Shown: positions 10,025 to 22,376, numbered from the stretch's first letter. The stretch: 64,000 nucleotides of DNA from Hymenopellis radicata (GCA_015501595.1 JADNRX010000009.1:124001-188000), one strand, 5' to 3'. Numbers and translations are program-made. The notes: a model not told the origin generated them from the sequence alone.

Positions 10025-10778
10025 ATTGACTGAAATGTGTAAAATGACTGAAATCGGGGAGACAGGGCTTCGGCGGGATCCCGATAACTGAAATTGGTAC
10101 AGCACCTCCCGACGCACTGTCCGGGCTGACCCAGTGAGCGGAAATGCCTGAACCAAGTGCTGGGGAGACCCCAGACTCCCGAGAAGATATATTCCCACCA
10201 CCCGAACCCCTAACCCCGAGAACTTACGCTTCGGTTCCCGAAGGCTAAGTGTAGGGCGCGCTAGCGCGCGCCGAAGCGTCACCAACCTACCCTAACCTCC
10301 CGCCTAACCAACCTAACCCAATCCTAACCGGAATACATCAATCATCACAAACTGCGCCACATCGAGGACCCTTCGTCCTACCAAATAAGGAAATAGCGGG
10401 TCGGGCGCACCTATCTGTACAAGGGGTACCGATTTTAGTTGTTTTTTGTCGAAAAAATTGCAAACACAGCATAATAACTGAAAACGGTACCGAATTCAGT
10501 CGTTAACAAATAACTATCCCTCGTCAGGTAGGCAGGTCCGATCTGGACATATCCCACTGCAAACAGAACTTTTGCCCGATGCGACGTCCTAAACACCGTC
10601 GTTACATCGGCCAAATAGCTGTAATGGCCCCGTGTACGTTCATCCTTCATCCTGGCAGCCATATTGTACCGCGTCGGGTAGAAGGTCCGTTCTGAAGTCG
10701 GACATTTTGAGTCGAAAAAAGGATTCCCTGTGCAAGAAATCGTAATGTCCTGAAACTGTACATACAGGCGTCTATGTA
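10025..10778. repeat. Repeat-rich, possibly dead transposon DNA
   Basis: Short motifs recur in both orientations: GACTGAAAT (twice near 10028-10052), AACTGAAATTGGTAC near 10086, GGTACCGATTTTAGTTG near 10426, and AACTGAAAACGGTACC then GAATTCAGTCG near 10472. Around 10280-10330 lies a CCTAACC-rich stretch. A 121-codon open frame on minus (10435-10800) has no recognisable domain and overlaps the permease stop region. The motif clusters resemble subterminal repeats of a DNA transposon, but no transposase or clear TIR pair was found. Confidence 0.4.
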
Positions 10779-12849
10779 CTATGAAGAGAAACTCGTACAT
10801 TTTTCTGGGTCCTCGTCCGCTTTTCCTTCACTCTCCACTTCACTAGTCATCGCCTCCACATCGTCGCCGAGCTTGCCTGGTAAACGCGTCTCGGAATTCG
10901 GGAACAGCGTAGACAGCGTCCAATAGACGAAACCGCCCGCGAAGAACTGGGGCAAATGCCACGTTAGACTCTAGACGTCAAGGAAACTACGACTTACACC
11001 GAATAGCGAGTCGATCTGGAACAGATGCAACGCTCCGCCGACATTGACTTCTGCACGAAGAGAAGCAATCAGCCCTGGGATAGCAGGTGGTGCAGTCAGC
11101 AGCAAAGCGACCAAGGCTCGGTAGTTCTGAGGGGAAAATCAGGAGACTTTTCTCGGATCCGATAGTACTACTACTCACGATTCCATGCCAATATCGGTAT
11201 CTCCCCTTGGGATCGTACATGGCGGGCACATCCACGCGGCCGCGGTGGACGAGCCAGTACTACAACGCTCCATATCAAAACATCGATACCGATTAGGCTT
11301 TACTCACGTCTGTCGCCATGCTAGGAAAATCTGTGAATCAGCGCAGACAGATTTACGACATCACAACTCACATTGCTGCAAATGGGGCTAGAAAGATGGT
11401 GTACCCTGACATGAAAGATAGGAAACCGGGTGCGCTATCCAGTATTTTCCATGGGCACAGAGACCAGCCACCGAAAATCGCACACAAGACTTGACCGCGG
11501 CGGATGTTGATGTACCGTGGAAGAAGAGCTGTCATGTCGTTCGCGGCGCTGAGACTGTTGGCCGAGACGTTGGTTCCAATGGTGGCCAAGACAAAGCTAA
11601 GAGCCACGAAGAAAGCTGCAGCCCGGTTGTCCCAACGGTCCACGAGCTTCAACGGATCCCAGATAGTCTCCCCATACATCGTCTGCCCTGCAGAGGTCAC
11701 CGCAATTCCGATGAAGCCGACAAGAGTGAATGCTTGCGGAATCACGACAAGCTGAATTAATTGACTAAAAGGTCGGAGACTGCCGATCAACGGTGAATTC
11801 TACAGTGCACAATCAGAATAGCACGCACGATCTCTCATGTTTCGCGTATCTCTGCGCCGATCAGCAGGTGCTGGTTATTTGAATGTGTCCAAGAACACTC
11901 ACGCTGAAGTCCGGAATGTTCACGCCGACAGTTAGCCATACGCCGAGCGCACTGTTTATCGCGCTCATGTATGCCCAGTCGAGCTCGGATCCGCTCAGAG
12001 CGGTGTGCTGAGGCTCCAGGGAGATTGAGGTCGGAACGCGGATGATAGACCAGGTGAGCATCGCGACCCAAGTGACGGGCACAATGATGGACTTGACCAC
12101 AAAGAGCCATCGGATTTTCTGAGGTGAGAGAAGCATGAACGGGAATTGAACAGTCCAGAACAGAAAGTATGTCAGCATACCTGGGCACATCGCGTCAGAA
12201 ATAGTTAGCTTGACAGGCCAGTTCACATACTCGTAGTTGTTATCCCAGCATTTTCCGGGAGATGATTCGGAAGGTGGGCAATAGACGGCCATATAGCCTT
12301 GAGCATCTGATAGACACTTTCACCTCCCGTATACGACTGAGACACGTCATCCCTTATGAATATCCACAAGGGTTGATAAGCCTACCTGAATACCGAACCA
12401 GAACATAGATAATGCTACCCGGCTGATGACCGCAAAGTAGCTGAACCAAAATCCGAAAGACGACCGAATAAGAACGGGAAACGGTATGTGCAGCCTCGCC
12501 CCGATGGTCCCGTTGAGAACGATTACCACAGAAATAAGGGTGTGACCGATGGCAATGGCAGCGAGAGCTTGACGCCTATGTAGCCGGTTATTGACATCAT
12601 GTCTTCTTCGAAGAGAAGCACCGACCATGACAAGCCAATGGCCAACATCGAGCTCGCCAGTTCCCATGCAGCGACATTGGCAGCGCTAGTAATCCAGTAG
12701 GCGACAAAGTTCCAAGTCGTCCAAGTCCTCAAACTTATTGGCACGGGATCCATATCGGCATTGCTCCATTGTCCACGGGGTGCGACGGAAGACGGTGTCG
12801 GTTCAAGAACCCACGAAGAAGGCCGAACCCAGTTGCGAGAGCCTGGCAT
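10779..12849 (-). CDS. NCS1-family nucleobase/allantoin-type permease, copy 1
   Basis: Starts MPGSRNWVRPSSWVLEPTPS at 12849. Then MDPVPISLRTWTTWNFVAYW and NVAAWELASSMLAIGLSW (TM1), ALAAIAIGHTLISVVIVLNG (TM2), ARLHIPFPVLIRSSFGFWFS, SAINSALGVWLTVGVNIPDF, FTLVGFIGIAVTSAG, GTNVSANSLSAANDMTALLP and the C-terminal SETRLPGKLGDDVEAM. N.SANS..A.NDM..LLP and G.NIPDF are typical of fungal NCS1 transporters (Dal4/Fur4/Fui1 relatives), 12-TM proton symporters for purines, pyrimidines, allantoin or related compounds at the plasma membrane; the substrate cannot be read off. Eight or more short introns. The stop is TAG at 10779-10781. Paralogue of the gene at 19796-21834 and of the broken copy at 13548-14185. 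Confidence 0.9.
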
Positions 12850-13547
12850 GACAAAGTTGGGAAACGCTATCTCGCGCTAAGGACCTCTATTTAAAGGAGG
12901 CTTTCGGCTGATGCCACGGCCCTAAAGAGAAATCAATGTTCCCTGGTTGAGTATCACGCGTGAATGTCATCGAGGGATTTATGGCCGCAAGTCATATCTG
13001 GTATGTTGGGGTAACGGAAACACCCATTGGTCCGCGTGTCACTGGGTATCTTCCGAGGAAGGGATCAAGGGGCAGGTGAATAGTAAGTTACCGCTTCGAC
13101 GATGATGGCATGCTTCGATGAAGAAAACGCGTATAAACCCTTTGGACGTGTGGGGCATGTCGCGAGTTGCGACCGCCCGAGGGTGCATTGTTGTAGTTGA
13201 TCGGAGAAACGTCCACTGCCGTCTCGTCATTGCTTGTGCTTGGTACGCAGAATGTGGGGTGCATTAAAGGTCGAAACCAGGTGCTCCTCGGCAGAATCGA
13301 GGTTTAGAAAGAGTCGACCCAGACAATGGCGAGAAGCGAGTCAACTGGTTCTGTTGGTTCATTAAGTTATTACGAGAACGGTGCTTTTGAGTACTCCAAT
13401 CTACCACGTTGAAGGACAGTTGTAGGGTATCCTTTGATTACATGTACCAGTCATACGCCGCGGGTGGCGCGTACATCTGAAAACCTCTACTACACAGATA
13501 AAGGCATGTATGCACTAGAAAAACGCAAGAATGAGAGACTTACGAGA
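12850..13547. other. Upstream region of NCS1 copy 1
   Basis: About 0.7 kb between the permease start and the inverted permease fragment. No gene or RNA recognised; it presumably carries the copy 1 promoter. Confidence 0.4.
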
Positions 13548-14185
13548 CTACGAGTCTATTGCTGTTCCGAGTCGGGGTTCCGGTCAACATGGAGGTGATT
13601 GGCAAGTCAAATCGGTGACATTGGACAAATCCGCACTACAGCCGCTTCGGCAACAATGCGGCATCGCTACACGCGACCCTGCCGACTCGCCGTTTGGGAC
13701 GATACGATTATCTGACAGCAATCGTATGACAGCTGCCTATAGCATTCCAACTGGATATCTCCTAGTCATGGGCCACAGGGCACTGGAGCCCTCTCCTTCT
13801 ACGTCGGAATGGAGCGACAAGGACATGGACCCAGTAGTTCCGGGGCATTCTCCATGGAGGAACGATTATCTTCCTCCTCGTTTAGAGACTACCGGACGTG
13901 GTCGATGAGAAACTATGTCGCATACCGGATCTCGGATGCGACGAATTCTGCGGTTTGGGAGTTGGCAAGTTCTATGTTGGCTGTTGATCTTCTCAGCTTG
14001 GTATTTTCTTGCAAACGATGCGGCGATGCCTGTTTCCGCTCTTAATTCTGGGAACTTCCAGCCATTGCCGTGGGACATGTTATTATATTCACTGTCATGG
14101 TCTACGACGAGGCTATCGGTACACGTCTACACATCGCGTTTCCTGGTGAGTCCAACTTCCATTCGCATCGCGCGTCTGACGTCTA
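13548..14185 (+). pseudogene. Broken promoter-plus-5' copy of NCS1 permease
   Basis: Plus-strand DNA that matches the minus-strand 5' region of NCS1 copy 2 (about 22215 down to 21470). Upstream blocks TCTATTGCTGTTCCGAGTCG and CGACCCTGCCG match the copy 2 promoter. The coding part gives LEPSPSTSEWSDKDMDPV, MRNYVAYRISDATNSAVWEL and ASSMLAVD, then after intron-like sequence AVGHVIIF and LHIAFPGE. An extra segment of about 45 bp after GGACCCAGTAGTTCCGGGG shifts the frame and brings a stop, and the exon-intron junction is degraded. Homology ends soon after the second exon, so TM3-12 are missing. Retained promoter and intron show DNA-level duplication. Confidence 0.88.
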
Positions 14186-15105
14186 CCGAATTCAAGCTGA
14201 TGGTTCACGCTACCTTGGGCTTCTCATCTTGAGAATAGCGCATGTGAATTAACAAAGCTGGGACCCGTCCATGGTTTAAATGGATGTTTACTGCACAGCC
14301 AGACTTTGATTTTCACCTCGGCACTTAAAGCCAGTTGGTCGTTCTGTGTCAGTCTCCCCACCCCCGTCTTCATGGACGTCTTTTCGACCACCTAAGCATT
14401 CAGTTCCAACGCTCGACATGGCCATGTATGTGCCACCGACGCTCACAGACATCGGCGTATAGACAACAGACACACACTTAATCCTTTGCCGGCCCATCGG
14501 GGCGACTCAGACAGTGCCTCGCCGGACGTAACTCGGACACGATGAATGCTCACATACCTTGCTTCCCGTCCCATAGGGCAGCTCTACGCTCATTTACGCG
14601 CCGTCGTCCGCCTCAGTAGCTATGCTGCATGCGCATCCTCTGCACAAGATGCGTTGCGCGTAACCAGCTGATTACCAGCAGCTTCTCCGCAATATCACGT
14701 ATCCCTACAAAGCGATTTCTGTGCTTTGAACTTTCTGCTACGAAACGCACTATTCGTGGGAGGGACCCTCTTTTGCCGTATCAACTTGCCGCGGTCGAGC
14801 CTATATCAAGGTTGTCCTTGTCGTTGGGGACTCAGTCCTGCTGACATTGTTGAATAAGCCGTATTTTTTGCGTTTTACCATGACATGAACATGATTATCT
14901 TGGATTTGGTGTAATGTCACTGTTTGCATTTAATTACCGTACTACATGTATCATTAGGCATTGCCCATCTAGGAACTCTTTGGTATGCGCTGTCCGTCCG
15001 CGAATCCAAATTGGGTAAGGCGCGACACCTGATCGCGTTCAGCCCACGTGAGACAAATCGTTTCTCTTTCTTTCCTCCATCTTGGGTACTTCGTTGGTTA
15101 TTTTT
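14186..15105. other. Intergenic, nothing recognised
   Basis: About 0.9 kb with only short frames. The last 150 bp is T/C-rich and probably the promoter of the MYND gene starting at 15106. Confidence 0.4.
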
Positions 15106-17129
15106 ATGTCTCCGGCACGCTCTTTTAGACTTCGCTCACAAGCGACACCATTCAAACTTAAACTCCGCGCGAAACCATCTCTCCCAGCACTCACTGATGA
15201 CGACATATCCCAGATGACGGTAAGTCCTGCCCGCAACATCTTTCCAGCTCACAAATAACGCGTCCCCGAATAGCGTAATGCCCTAGTAGCAGATGAGGTC
15301 GGAGCAGCTACTCTAAAGCAGCTCATCAAACTCGCACACGATCATCCGTCGCTCGTTCCTCACCTTTCCGATGTCGTCAAACACTGGTTCTCCCAAGATC
15401 TGACAATCTTCGAAGCTGAAGACCAGAACGATCCTGCAGAACCTGCACTGAGCATGGCAAATCTCTGTTTCGAGTTTTTCGCCCCCATGAACCCCCTACC
15501 CAACTACGACGACGTCGCGAAACTTTGGCCGTTCGCTCAAGCGTTTCTCTGCCGCTTCATTGACTATTTCGGGAGATCCCCTTTCGTTAACGGAGCCGCA
15601 TTCGACATCTTTCACACCCTCTCCCACCTTTTCTCTGATTTCGCGGAGAGCGAAGATGAGCGCTGTACCGAGATTTACGACAGGATGATGTGTGATGAAG
15701 GGCCGTCTTGCCTCTTGCGGCTCATGCTGAAAATCTGGATCCATACTGCCGCTCAAGAATCAATGTCAGAAGCATTTGTGTACATCTCGACGTACTTTGC
15801 GGTCTGTCCCTTGTCCGAGTATGAGCTCGTGGCGCGAGAGACTTGGGAAATGTGCCCGCTCCGCGCCAGTGAATGTCTGAACAACCTCTTATCATCGCAA
15901 CCCAGTCTTTTCTCAGATCTTTCCAACCATCATTCCCTCTTTTACAACTATCTCTCGTTTGTCATCGCTGCAAGCACAGCGTATCCCAGATTTCGCCGAT
16001 CCCTTCTTTCTCAACGCTCGTTACACTGGATTTGCTCCTTGCTTGAGGAGTTTTATCGTTCATTCGATCCTTGCTCTCCACCTCCAGGCTACGCCATGAT
16101 CATTCAAGCGTGCTCTAATTATATCGAGCTCGTGCTCCACGAAGGTCCGCGGTGGGTAGAAGAGGCGCTCAAAGCGCGTATCATCCCAACGCTGATTCGG
16201 TGGGCGCTTGTCATACCGGAGCAGACGGATAATTACTGCTGCGGCGCCGCGCGCGCTATTCTCAAGACGATCACCGTCCACCTTGTGCATCCTTCCATCT
16301 ACCGGTTAATTTCGAAATCCTCTAGGACAATTGACTGGTTGTACCGTGCTTTGCCGAATCTATGCGAGGCGCTGCATTCAGAGCTGGACTGCTTTCTCCA
16401 AGAGTTGCAGTCGGTCAGCTCATACGTGTCGGACCTCGATTACAGCCAGTTTCGACGCTGTGCTTTCTCTGAAGTAGGTTCATATTACTCTTTTCCTTGA
16501 ACAGTTTATACTGACTTGTGTCATTCAGTGCTCGGAACCACACGTTACCCAGCGCTGCTCTGCTTGCCGAATAGCAATGTACTGCTCCCGAACGTGCCAG
16601 AAGAAGGACTGGGACTCTCATCGATCCGTCTGTCATGAAAATAAAGTCAAATATCGTTGTCAGTCGGCATTCCTTCCTTCATCACTATAAATATCTCTGA
16701 CGCTCGAGATAACTAGTTGGCGAACCGGTTTCTCTCACCGCCGAGCATTGGGAGTCCAGTTACTTCCATTTCCTGATCAGGGAACAGTATCACGACAAGC
16801 TCTGGCATACTGCCTTTGCTCAGCGAGAGCAGGAGCTATTCTCTGAGCGTTCTGACGCCACGTTGAAGAAGTTCAAGTATGTGGTCGACTTTACGAGTGC
16901 TCCAAGGGAGCCCGACGTCGTGCAGATGGAGGAAGAGACTGATAATTGCGGGTGTGTTATTACCATGCATTGTAGGATGCCATGGCCATCGGGTGAACAA
17001 AGCGGGGAAGGAACGTGGCTGGAGGTTACGTGCTCTCGCTGCAGGTGCCAAGAAGATGGAGATGAGAGCACCAGCACTTTGGTGGAGAGTGGGTCTGAGG
17101 TTTCGGGAGTGGTTAAGTGTATTGATTAA
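15106..17129 (+). CDS. Large MYND zinc-finger protein
   Basis: ATG at 15106 gives MSPARSFRLRSQATPFK and ALTDDDISQMT to the donor GTAAGT at 15220; exon 2 starts at 15274 (RNALVADEVGAATLK) and runs open through about 400 residues, including IFHTLSHLFSDFAESED, ECLNNLLSSQPSLFSDL and YCCGAARAILKTI. An intron after CAFSE joins CSEPHVTQRC, SACRIAMYCSRTCQ and KKDWDSHRSVCHENK, a MYND finger with complete zinc ligands. A further intron leads to LTAEHWESSYFHFLIREQYH and a Cys-containing tail ending VVKCID at 17129. This layout (long helical N-terminus, MYND near residue 450, 150-residue tail) is common in Agaricomycete MYND proteins of unknown role. It is not a close paralogue of the 6925-7837 gene. Confidence 0.88.
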
Positions 17130-17522
17130 GGGCTGGTGTCGTCGCGCGCTGACTTGGGTTATGGTAATAAGGTGGAAGTGACACCTCTAATATCGATACT
17201 ACTACTAAGTATCTGGAAAGCTTGCTACTGTACTCACTCACGTTCTAATTTCTAACGTACTGCGCTACTTTGTAATCGAACTCTTAGTAGACTTCTCCTC
17301 ATTTGGTACAGGATGACTGTCTGTAACGCGATGAATGTCGCATCGAAACACAAGTCTGTACATTCAGCTCATACGTAGTCTCGGACCAGAGGGGATCAGG
17401 AGGCGCGGGATTCGAACCGGCGGCCACGGCTCATCGGACCGACGTCGATCAGAAATTTTGCAACGAGCAGCTCATTGCTTGCCTCCTTCGACCAGGACTG
17501 TCGTTCTTTATGCGCCACTTTT
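17130..17522. other. Intergenic with a tRNA-like B-box
   Basis: Promoter side of the PPR-like gene. The minus strand carries GGTTCGAATCC near 17409-17419, which matches an RNA polymerase III B-box / T-loop, but no complete tRNA folds around it. Confidence 0.4.
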
Positions 17523-19248
17523 ATGTTTAGAAAGGCGTTATTCTCTCGAAAAGTCGCATTACCTCGTCGCTCTTTTTCTATTGCTCGTACTCACCGCAAG
17601 CCGACCGAGACAGCACTTCTTTCCTCGCTCAATACACTCGACAAATTACTGTCTTCCCCCGAGCCTGAAACGAGCGAAGTACGCACGTTCACGGAAGAAA
17701 CGCTGAAGGACCCCAGGGCTTTTCGGTCCCTGCGCGAGCGCTCCGCCGTTTACGAGAAATTGGCGCTTATTCTCACCCGCCATCGGCAGGTAAACGAGGC
17801 ATCATGGATTGTCAGCCGCATGGAGGAGGAGGGCTTTCAACCACGGCCGCTTACCCGGGCGCGTCTTATTGTTGCGGAAATCCTGCAGAGTTCGCCTGAG
17901 GAACGCGAGAGTTTGTTTTCCTCGTTAAAGGACATTATTCGACAGACACCACTCAAACAGGACGACCTTCTTGCGCTGGTGGACTCATTCGACTGGTCCG
18001 TTGACAAGTCCCACCACATCGCCGCCCGTGTAGTTCGCGACTTTATCGACTGCCAAAAGGAATCATACGTGCCGTCAGCGGAACTAGCTACACTCCTCGT
18101 GAACATGCAAACACGAGCCGGCCTTTTGGACGACGCGTATGTCACTCTGCGCGACTTGAGGCCCACAGCTGCCGCCCAGGAGGCCTCCCGTCCCTTTGCC
18201 TCCACCATCTCCAATTTGGCGGCAACCAACCCCGCCGAAGACGTTTTCTTCGGCAAGGTGATGGGGCTTATGCAGGACAGAGCGGTCGGCGGTGATGCTG
18301 ATACGTTCAACGCGCTCATTGAGCGTGAGCGTGCCCTAGGTGACCACGAACGCGTCCTAGCGTTCTACGACCTTCTTCGGCAATTGCATTCGGACGGCGC
18401 TGTCTCCCCGGATGGCTTCACCTTTATCAACGTCTTCACTTCCATGGCTCTCGCCAAAAAACCTGGCAAGTTCACACCCCGTCATCTATTTCGCGACCTG
18501 TACTCGTTTTACTTTTATTCCGCGGATCGCTCTCCCCCCATCGACACCGACATGATGGGTTTGGACCAAGACATCCTCGACCGTGCCATCCTTGCGTTTC
18601 TCAACACCAAGGATCCCGCCGCTGCTTTGGTCACCCTTCGCATGTTTGCGCTCCTCGGCGTGCCAGTCAGCACCAACACGTACCGCCGCATCGTCAACTA
18701 TGTTGCTATGAAGATTAAATTCTCTGGCATAGTGTGGCGGAGGCCGTTTTTACGGGAAGTCAATTACACGCAACTGCTCGATCCAGATGCCGTCCTCCAG
18801 ATGACGCAACCGCGGGGACTGGATCCGAAACTTGTGCAGCACGTCCTCGATTCGTTGAGGAAACGGGGCGGGGCGCGATACGTTGTGCCTTCTTACGGTA
18901 TGATGCAGGGCACGGCGCACATCCCGAACAGTGCACGATGGGACGTGATTCCCCTCGAGGACATCATGACCATGGTCATCCGGACGGATTTGCGTGTGAA
19001 GCTGGAGAAAGACTCTGATTTTACGGAAGAACGTTTGGGGCAGGCAACGCGTGCGCTTGTCCGAGAGACGGAGATGACGATGATGCCTGGTGGTGTTACG
19101 CTAAGAAATTGGGGCAATGCGCCGCGATCGAGAGGTGTAGGTGAGAGGAAGAAGGATTATGGTCGACGGTCCAGGAAACAAGGTACTTGCAACCTCTATA
19201 GTTCTGGAGGTAAAGTGATCTAACGCCCTTGTAGCGGGAGGAAGTTGA
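17523..19248 (+). CDS. Mitochondrial PPR-like protein
   Basis: The frame opens at 17475, but the ATG at 17523 (MFRKALFSRKVALPRRSFSI) gives a clear Arg-rich mitochondrial presequence, so I prefer it. It continues as one long exon of about 560 codons. Helical repeat pieces fit degenerate pentatricopeptide repeats: YEKLALILTRHRQVNEASWI, ELATLLVNMQTRAGLLDDAY, DTFNALIERERALGDHERVL and DGFTFINVFTSMALA. PPR proteins bind organellar RNA for processing, stability or translation; the target here is unknown. A basic tail (GERKKDYGRRSRKQ) is followed by a 52-nt intron (GTACTT...TTGTAG) that joins AGGS and a stop at 19246-19248; if unspliced the frame stops at 19223. Confidence 0.7.
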
Positions 19249-19795
19249 TGAAGTGGTCGCCTACTAGAAAAGTTGGAACGTGCCCGTGGAGGCTTGCTTG
19301 TTCCACCGAGAACCGCATCGCCATCATCGCCCCATGGACGTCCAGTCCGAGTGGCGCACGGAGGTTACTTCCATCCTCCCGAGAGAAGGAGGAATGGGAA
19401 ACTTCGCGAGGGGAGAACAGCAAAGGGGAATAAGCGCACTGAATGCGCGCTGCATACTATTACTACATAATATCCTAATGTGTACCCATACGCTACTCAA
19501 CGAGTTGTACTTAGATGAACAACATTGTTCTACTCATGAAATGGTCCTCGCTTTCAAGATGCTCCCCGGTGTGTGGTGGTCGACAACGCTCTCTTAAGTC
19601 AACGTCAACCCATCCAAAACAGTGACAATGCGTGTTGGAGGTAACTTGATCGACGGTCATCATATTCTGCAGGCATAATTTGTCCTAGCAGCAAGTGATC
19701 AACTTGTATGAAGCTCAAGGTTATACATGTACAGAAGATCCACGGAGGTCTGAACACGTCAATTCTACATTCTAGCAACGCGTGTCATAAATCAT
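19249..19795. other. Intergenic between two 3' ends
   Basis: 3'-flanking DNA of the PPR-like gene and of NCS1 copy 2, which converge here. Short frames only, nothing recognised. Confidence 0.45.
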
Positions 19796-21834
19796 TCATA
19801 CATTCTTCACGAATGCTTCGACATCCGCAGCTTTTTCCTTCTCTGGAGATTCAGAACGCGACGCAAAACGTTCCTCCCCGTGGTCTGCTAGATCCAAATA
19901 CGTCTCCGTCGCTGGGAAGAACGAGCTCAAGCCCCAGTATAAGATAAGTGAGACAAAGAACTTTACACGACATTAACCAAGCGATCTGCGAAGTGAAGAG
20001 AGGATAGGACGTACGCCATATAACCAAGCAATGTCGAAGACGTGAGAGACGTTACCAACAGTGATGCTGTTGTTGATACTGTGTATCAAACCAGGCATGC
20101 TTGGAGGTACCGAGCAGAGCAAAGCAACTACAGCACGCCAGTTCTGTTCCAGCGTTAGAAAGGTTAAGAGAAGCGATGGAATAACATACAATGCCGTTCC
20201 AGTACCGATATCGACCATGGGGGTCGTACATTGCTGGAACATCGACTTTGCATTTGTGCACGAGCCAGTACTGTCGTTATATCAGTTGCGCGTATCATAG
20301 GTGGTAGCATGCTTGAACATACATCTGCAACCATTCTGTTACGTTTCATTAGAAATACAGTATAAAGCCACTAACACAAGATGCTTACATTCCAGAGAAC
20401 GGACCCAGAAACACTGTGTATCCCGACATGAAGGTCAAGAAACCCTGACCCGTCGCGAGGATCTCCCAAGGACAAAGCGCCCAACCACCAATAATCGCAC
20501 AAATGACTTGGCCTCGTCGAATGTTAATGTATCTCGGAAACAAAACTGTCATATCGTTGGCTGCGCTCAGACTATTAGCTGATATGTTTGTGCCAAGGGT
20601 GGCCAGGAAGAAGCTGAAGGCGGCGAAGAAGGCGGCGGCTCGGTTGTCCCAGCGGTCAATTAGTTTAAGGGGATCCCATAAAGTCTCGCCATAGAGAACT
20701 TCGCCCGCAGAAGTGACTGCAATTCCGCAAAAGCCGATAAGAGTGAATACGGTAGGAATGATCGCGAGTTGTACGTATTGTCTGTTAGTGGTGTTAGAAA
20801 AGCTACAGACACTCTTCAGAGTAAGTCTTACGCTCGTTCATTTTTGGCATAACGCTGCACATACAATTAGAACGAAGAAAATGCGCGATGGCTAGAATCT
20901 CACCGTGAAATCGGGAATGTTTACAGCAAGAGTCGCGTAAATACCGAGAGCACTATTGAGCGCGCTTAACCATGCCCAGCTCAAGTCGCTGCCGCCGATA
21001 GTGGCATGTTTCGGTTCCAAAGAGACTCGTGGCGGAGCCTTCACCATAGCCCAGATCAGGATAGCCAACCATGCGAACGGAACAACAATAGCCTTGGCCA
21101 TGAAAAGATGGCGAATCCTTTGCGGAGAGACTAGCATGAATGGGAATTGGAGTAGCCAATATCTGAAAGATACGATCAGCAGGGTATTAAAAGACAGATA
21201 CTTGAATGTACAGGAAGTAGCACATCATCCCGACGGAGGTTATCCCCGCGCCTTCAGCAAGATGATTGGGAATCCTTGCTGTCGAGGGCCAGATCGCCTT
21301 GAGCATTTGATAGACACATTCTGAGCCCGTGTATGTTTGGATGCCGAACCAGAACATGGACAGAATGACTCGACTAATGACGCTGAAATAGCTGAACCAG
21401 AAACCAAATGAAGATCGATTGAGCACTGTTGACAGTCAGATACGCGGCTTGAGTGGCTGGTCTGGACCTCACCAGGAAACGCGACGTGTAGCCGTGCCCC
21501 GACAGTTCCGTTCAGAACCATGACTATGGATATGATAACATGTCCCACGGCAATGGCTGGAAGCGCCTGTCGCCTATCCAGAATCAGCACTAGACACAGG
21601 GATATTTGCAAGGACATACCAAGAGAGCCCAACAGCCAACATGGAACTTGCCAGCTCCCAAACCGCAGTATTCGTCGCATCCGAGATCCAGTATGCGACA
21701 TAGTTCCTCGTCGACCATGTCCGGTCCTCCGGAGCGACTGGGTCCATGTCCTTATTGCTCCATTTCGACGTGGGCGCAAACGTAGAAGGAGACGGCTCCA
21801 GCGCCCACTTTGACGGCTTAAACAAGCCGGGCAT
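19796..21834 (-). CDS. NCS1-family nucleobase/allantoin-type permease, copy 2
   Basis: Start at 21834 (MPGLFKPSKWALEPSPST), chosen by alignment with copy 1. It reads SNKDMDPVAPEDRTWSTRNY, VAYWISDATNTAVWELASS and MLAVGLSW, then ALPAIAVGHVIISIVMVLNG, LNRSSFGFWFSYFSVISRV, SPQRIRHLFMAKAIVVPF, SALNSALGIYATLAVNIPDF, the NVSANSLSAANDM equivalent, then WNGIVCY and FFVSLILYWGLSSFFPATET. The tail ERFASRSESPEKEKAADVE is acidic and Ser-rich, as in transporters regulated by ubiquitylation. Stop TGA at 19796-19798. Twelve TM segments expected; same exon layout as copy 1, so the two arose by duplication of a genomic gene. Likely plasma-membrane proton symporter; substrate not deducible. Confidence 0.9.
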
Positions 21835-22376
21835 GGTAGCGGTCAAAGCAGGGGGAGATCGCGAAAGAAAAAGAAGTCAGAAATGGCTTCCGAGCTTATA
21901 TATGTACGCAGGAACCAGACTGATCCGCCATATGCTCTGTTGTGGCGATAAAGAGGAGGATAGATAACAAGTTCAAGTTGGAATGCGGTGCGATAGGCTA
22001 TCTGTCATGTGATGAAACGCGCCTGGAGCTCGATTGTGCGATTCCTGTCAGATACAGTAAGGAGACCGACATCTGAGTCGTTGAGGAGGCGTATCGTCCT
22101 GTATGATTATCGTCGAAGATGGCGAGACGGCAGGGTCGTTCATTGCCGTCAAGATGCCGCGGACCGCAGTGCAGGGCTCTCCGGAAACCCCGACTCGGAA
22201 CAGCAATAGATATCTCGAACTCACGCGTTGCTAGAATGTAGAATTAACGTGCCTGCATAGGCCTCCGTGTATCTTCTGTACATGTACAATCTTGAGCTTC
22301 AAGCTGATCAGTCACTGCTAGAACAGATTACGCCTACAGAATATGATAGCTGTTTATTGCTGATTCTAAAATTCCG
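21835..22376. promoter_or_regulatory. Promoter of NCS1 copy 2, duplicated at 13548
   Basis: Upstream of the permease start. The part from about 21840 to 22215 is the source of, or sister to, the promoter half of the inverted broken copy at 13548-13750. Blocks kept in both (TCTATTGCTGTTCCGAGTCG, CGACCCTGCCG, ATCTGACAG on the permease strand) may be functional elements or simply unsubstituted. Confidence 0.5.

Noticed and set aside
10280..10330. Internal telomere repeat (CCTAACC-rich)
   Set aside because: The repeats are irregular, and the expected perfect CCCTAA array of fungal telomeres is absent.
10435..10800. 121-codon open frame on minus downstream of the permease
   Set aside because: No domain, runs into the permease 3' end and lies in repeat-rich DNA.
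17395..17470. tRNA gene on the minus strand around GGTTCGAATCC
   Set aside because: The T-loop/B-box is there, but no acceptor stem pairs with the 3' side, no D-arm or anticodon arm folds at the right spacing, and the T-stem has a mismatch.
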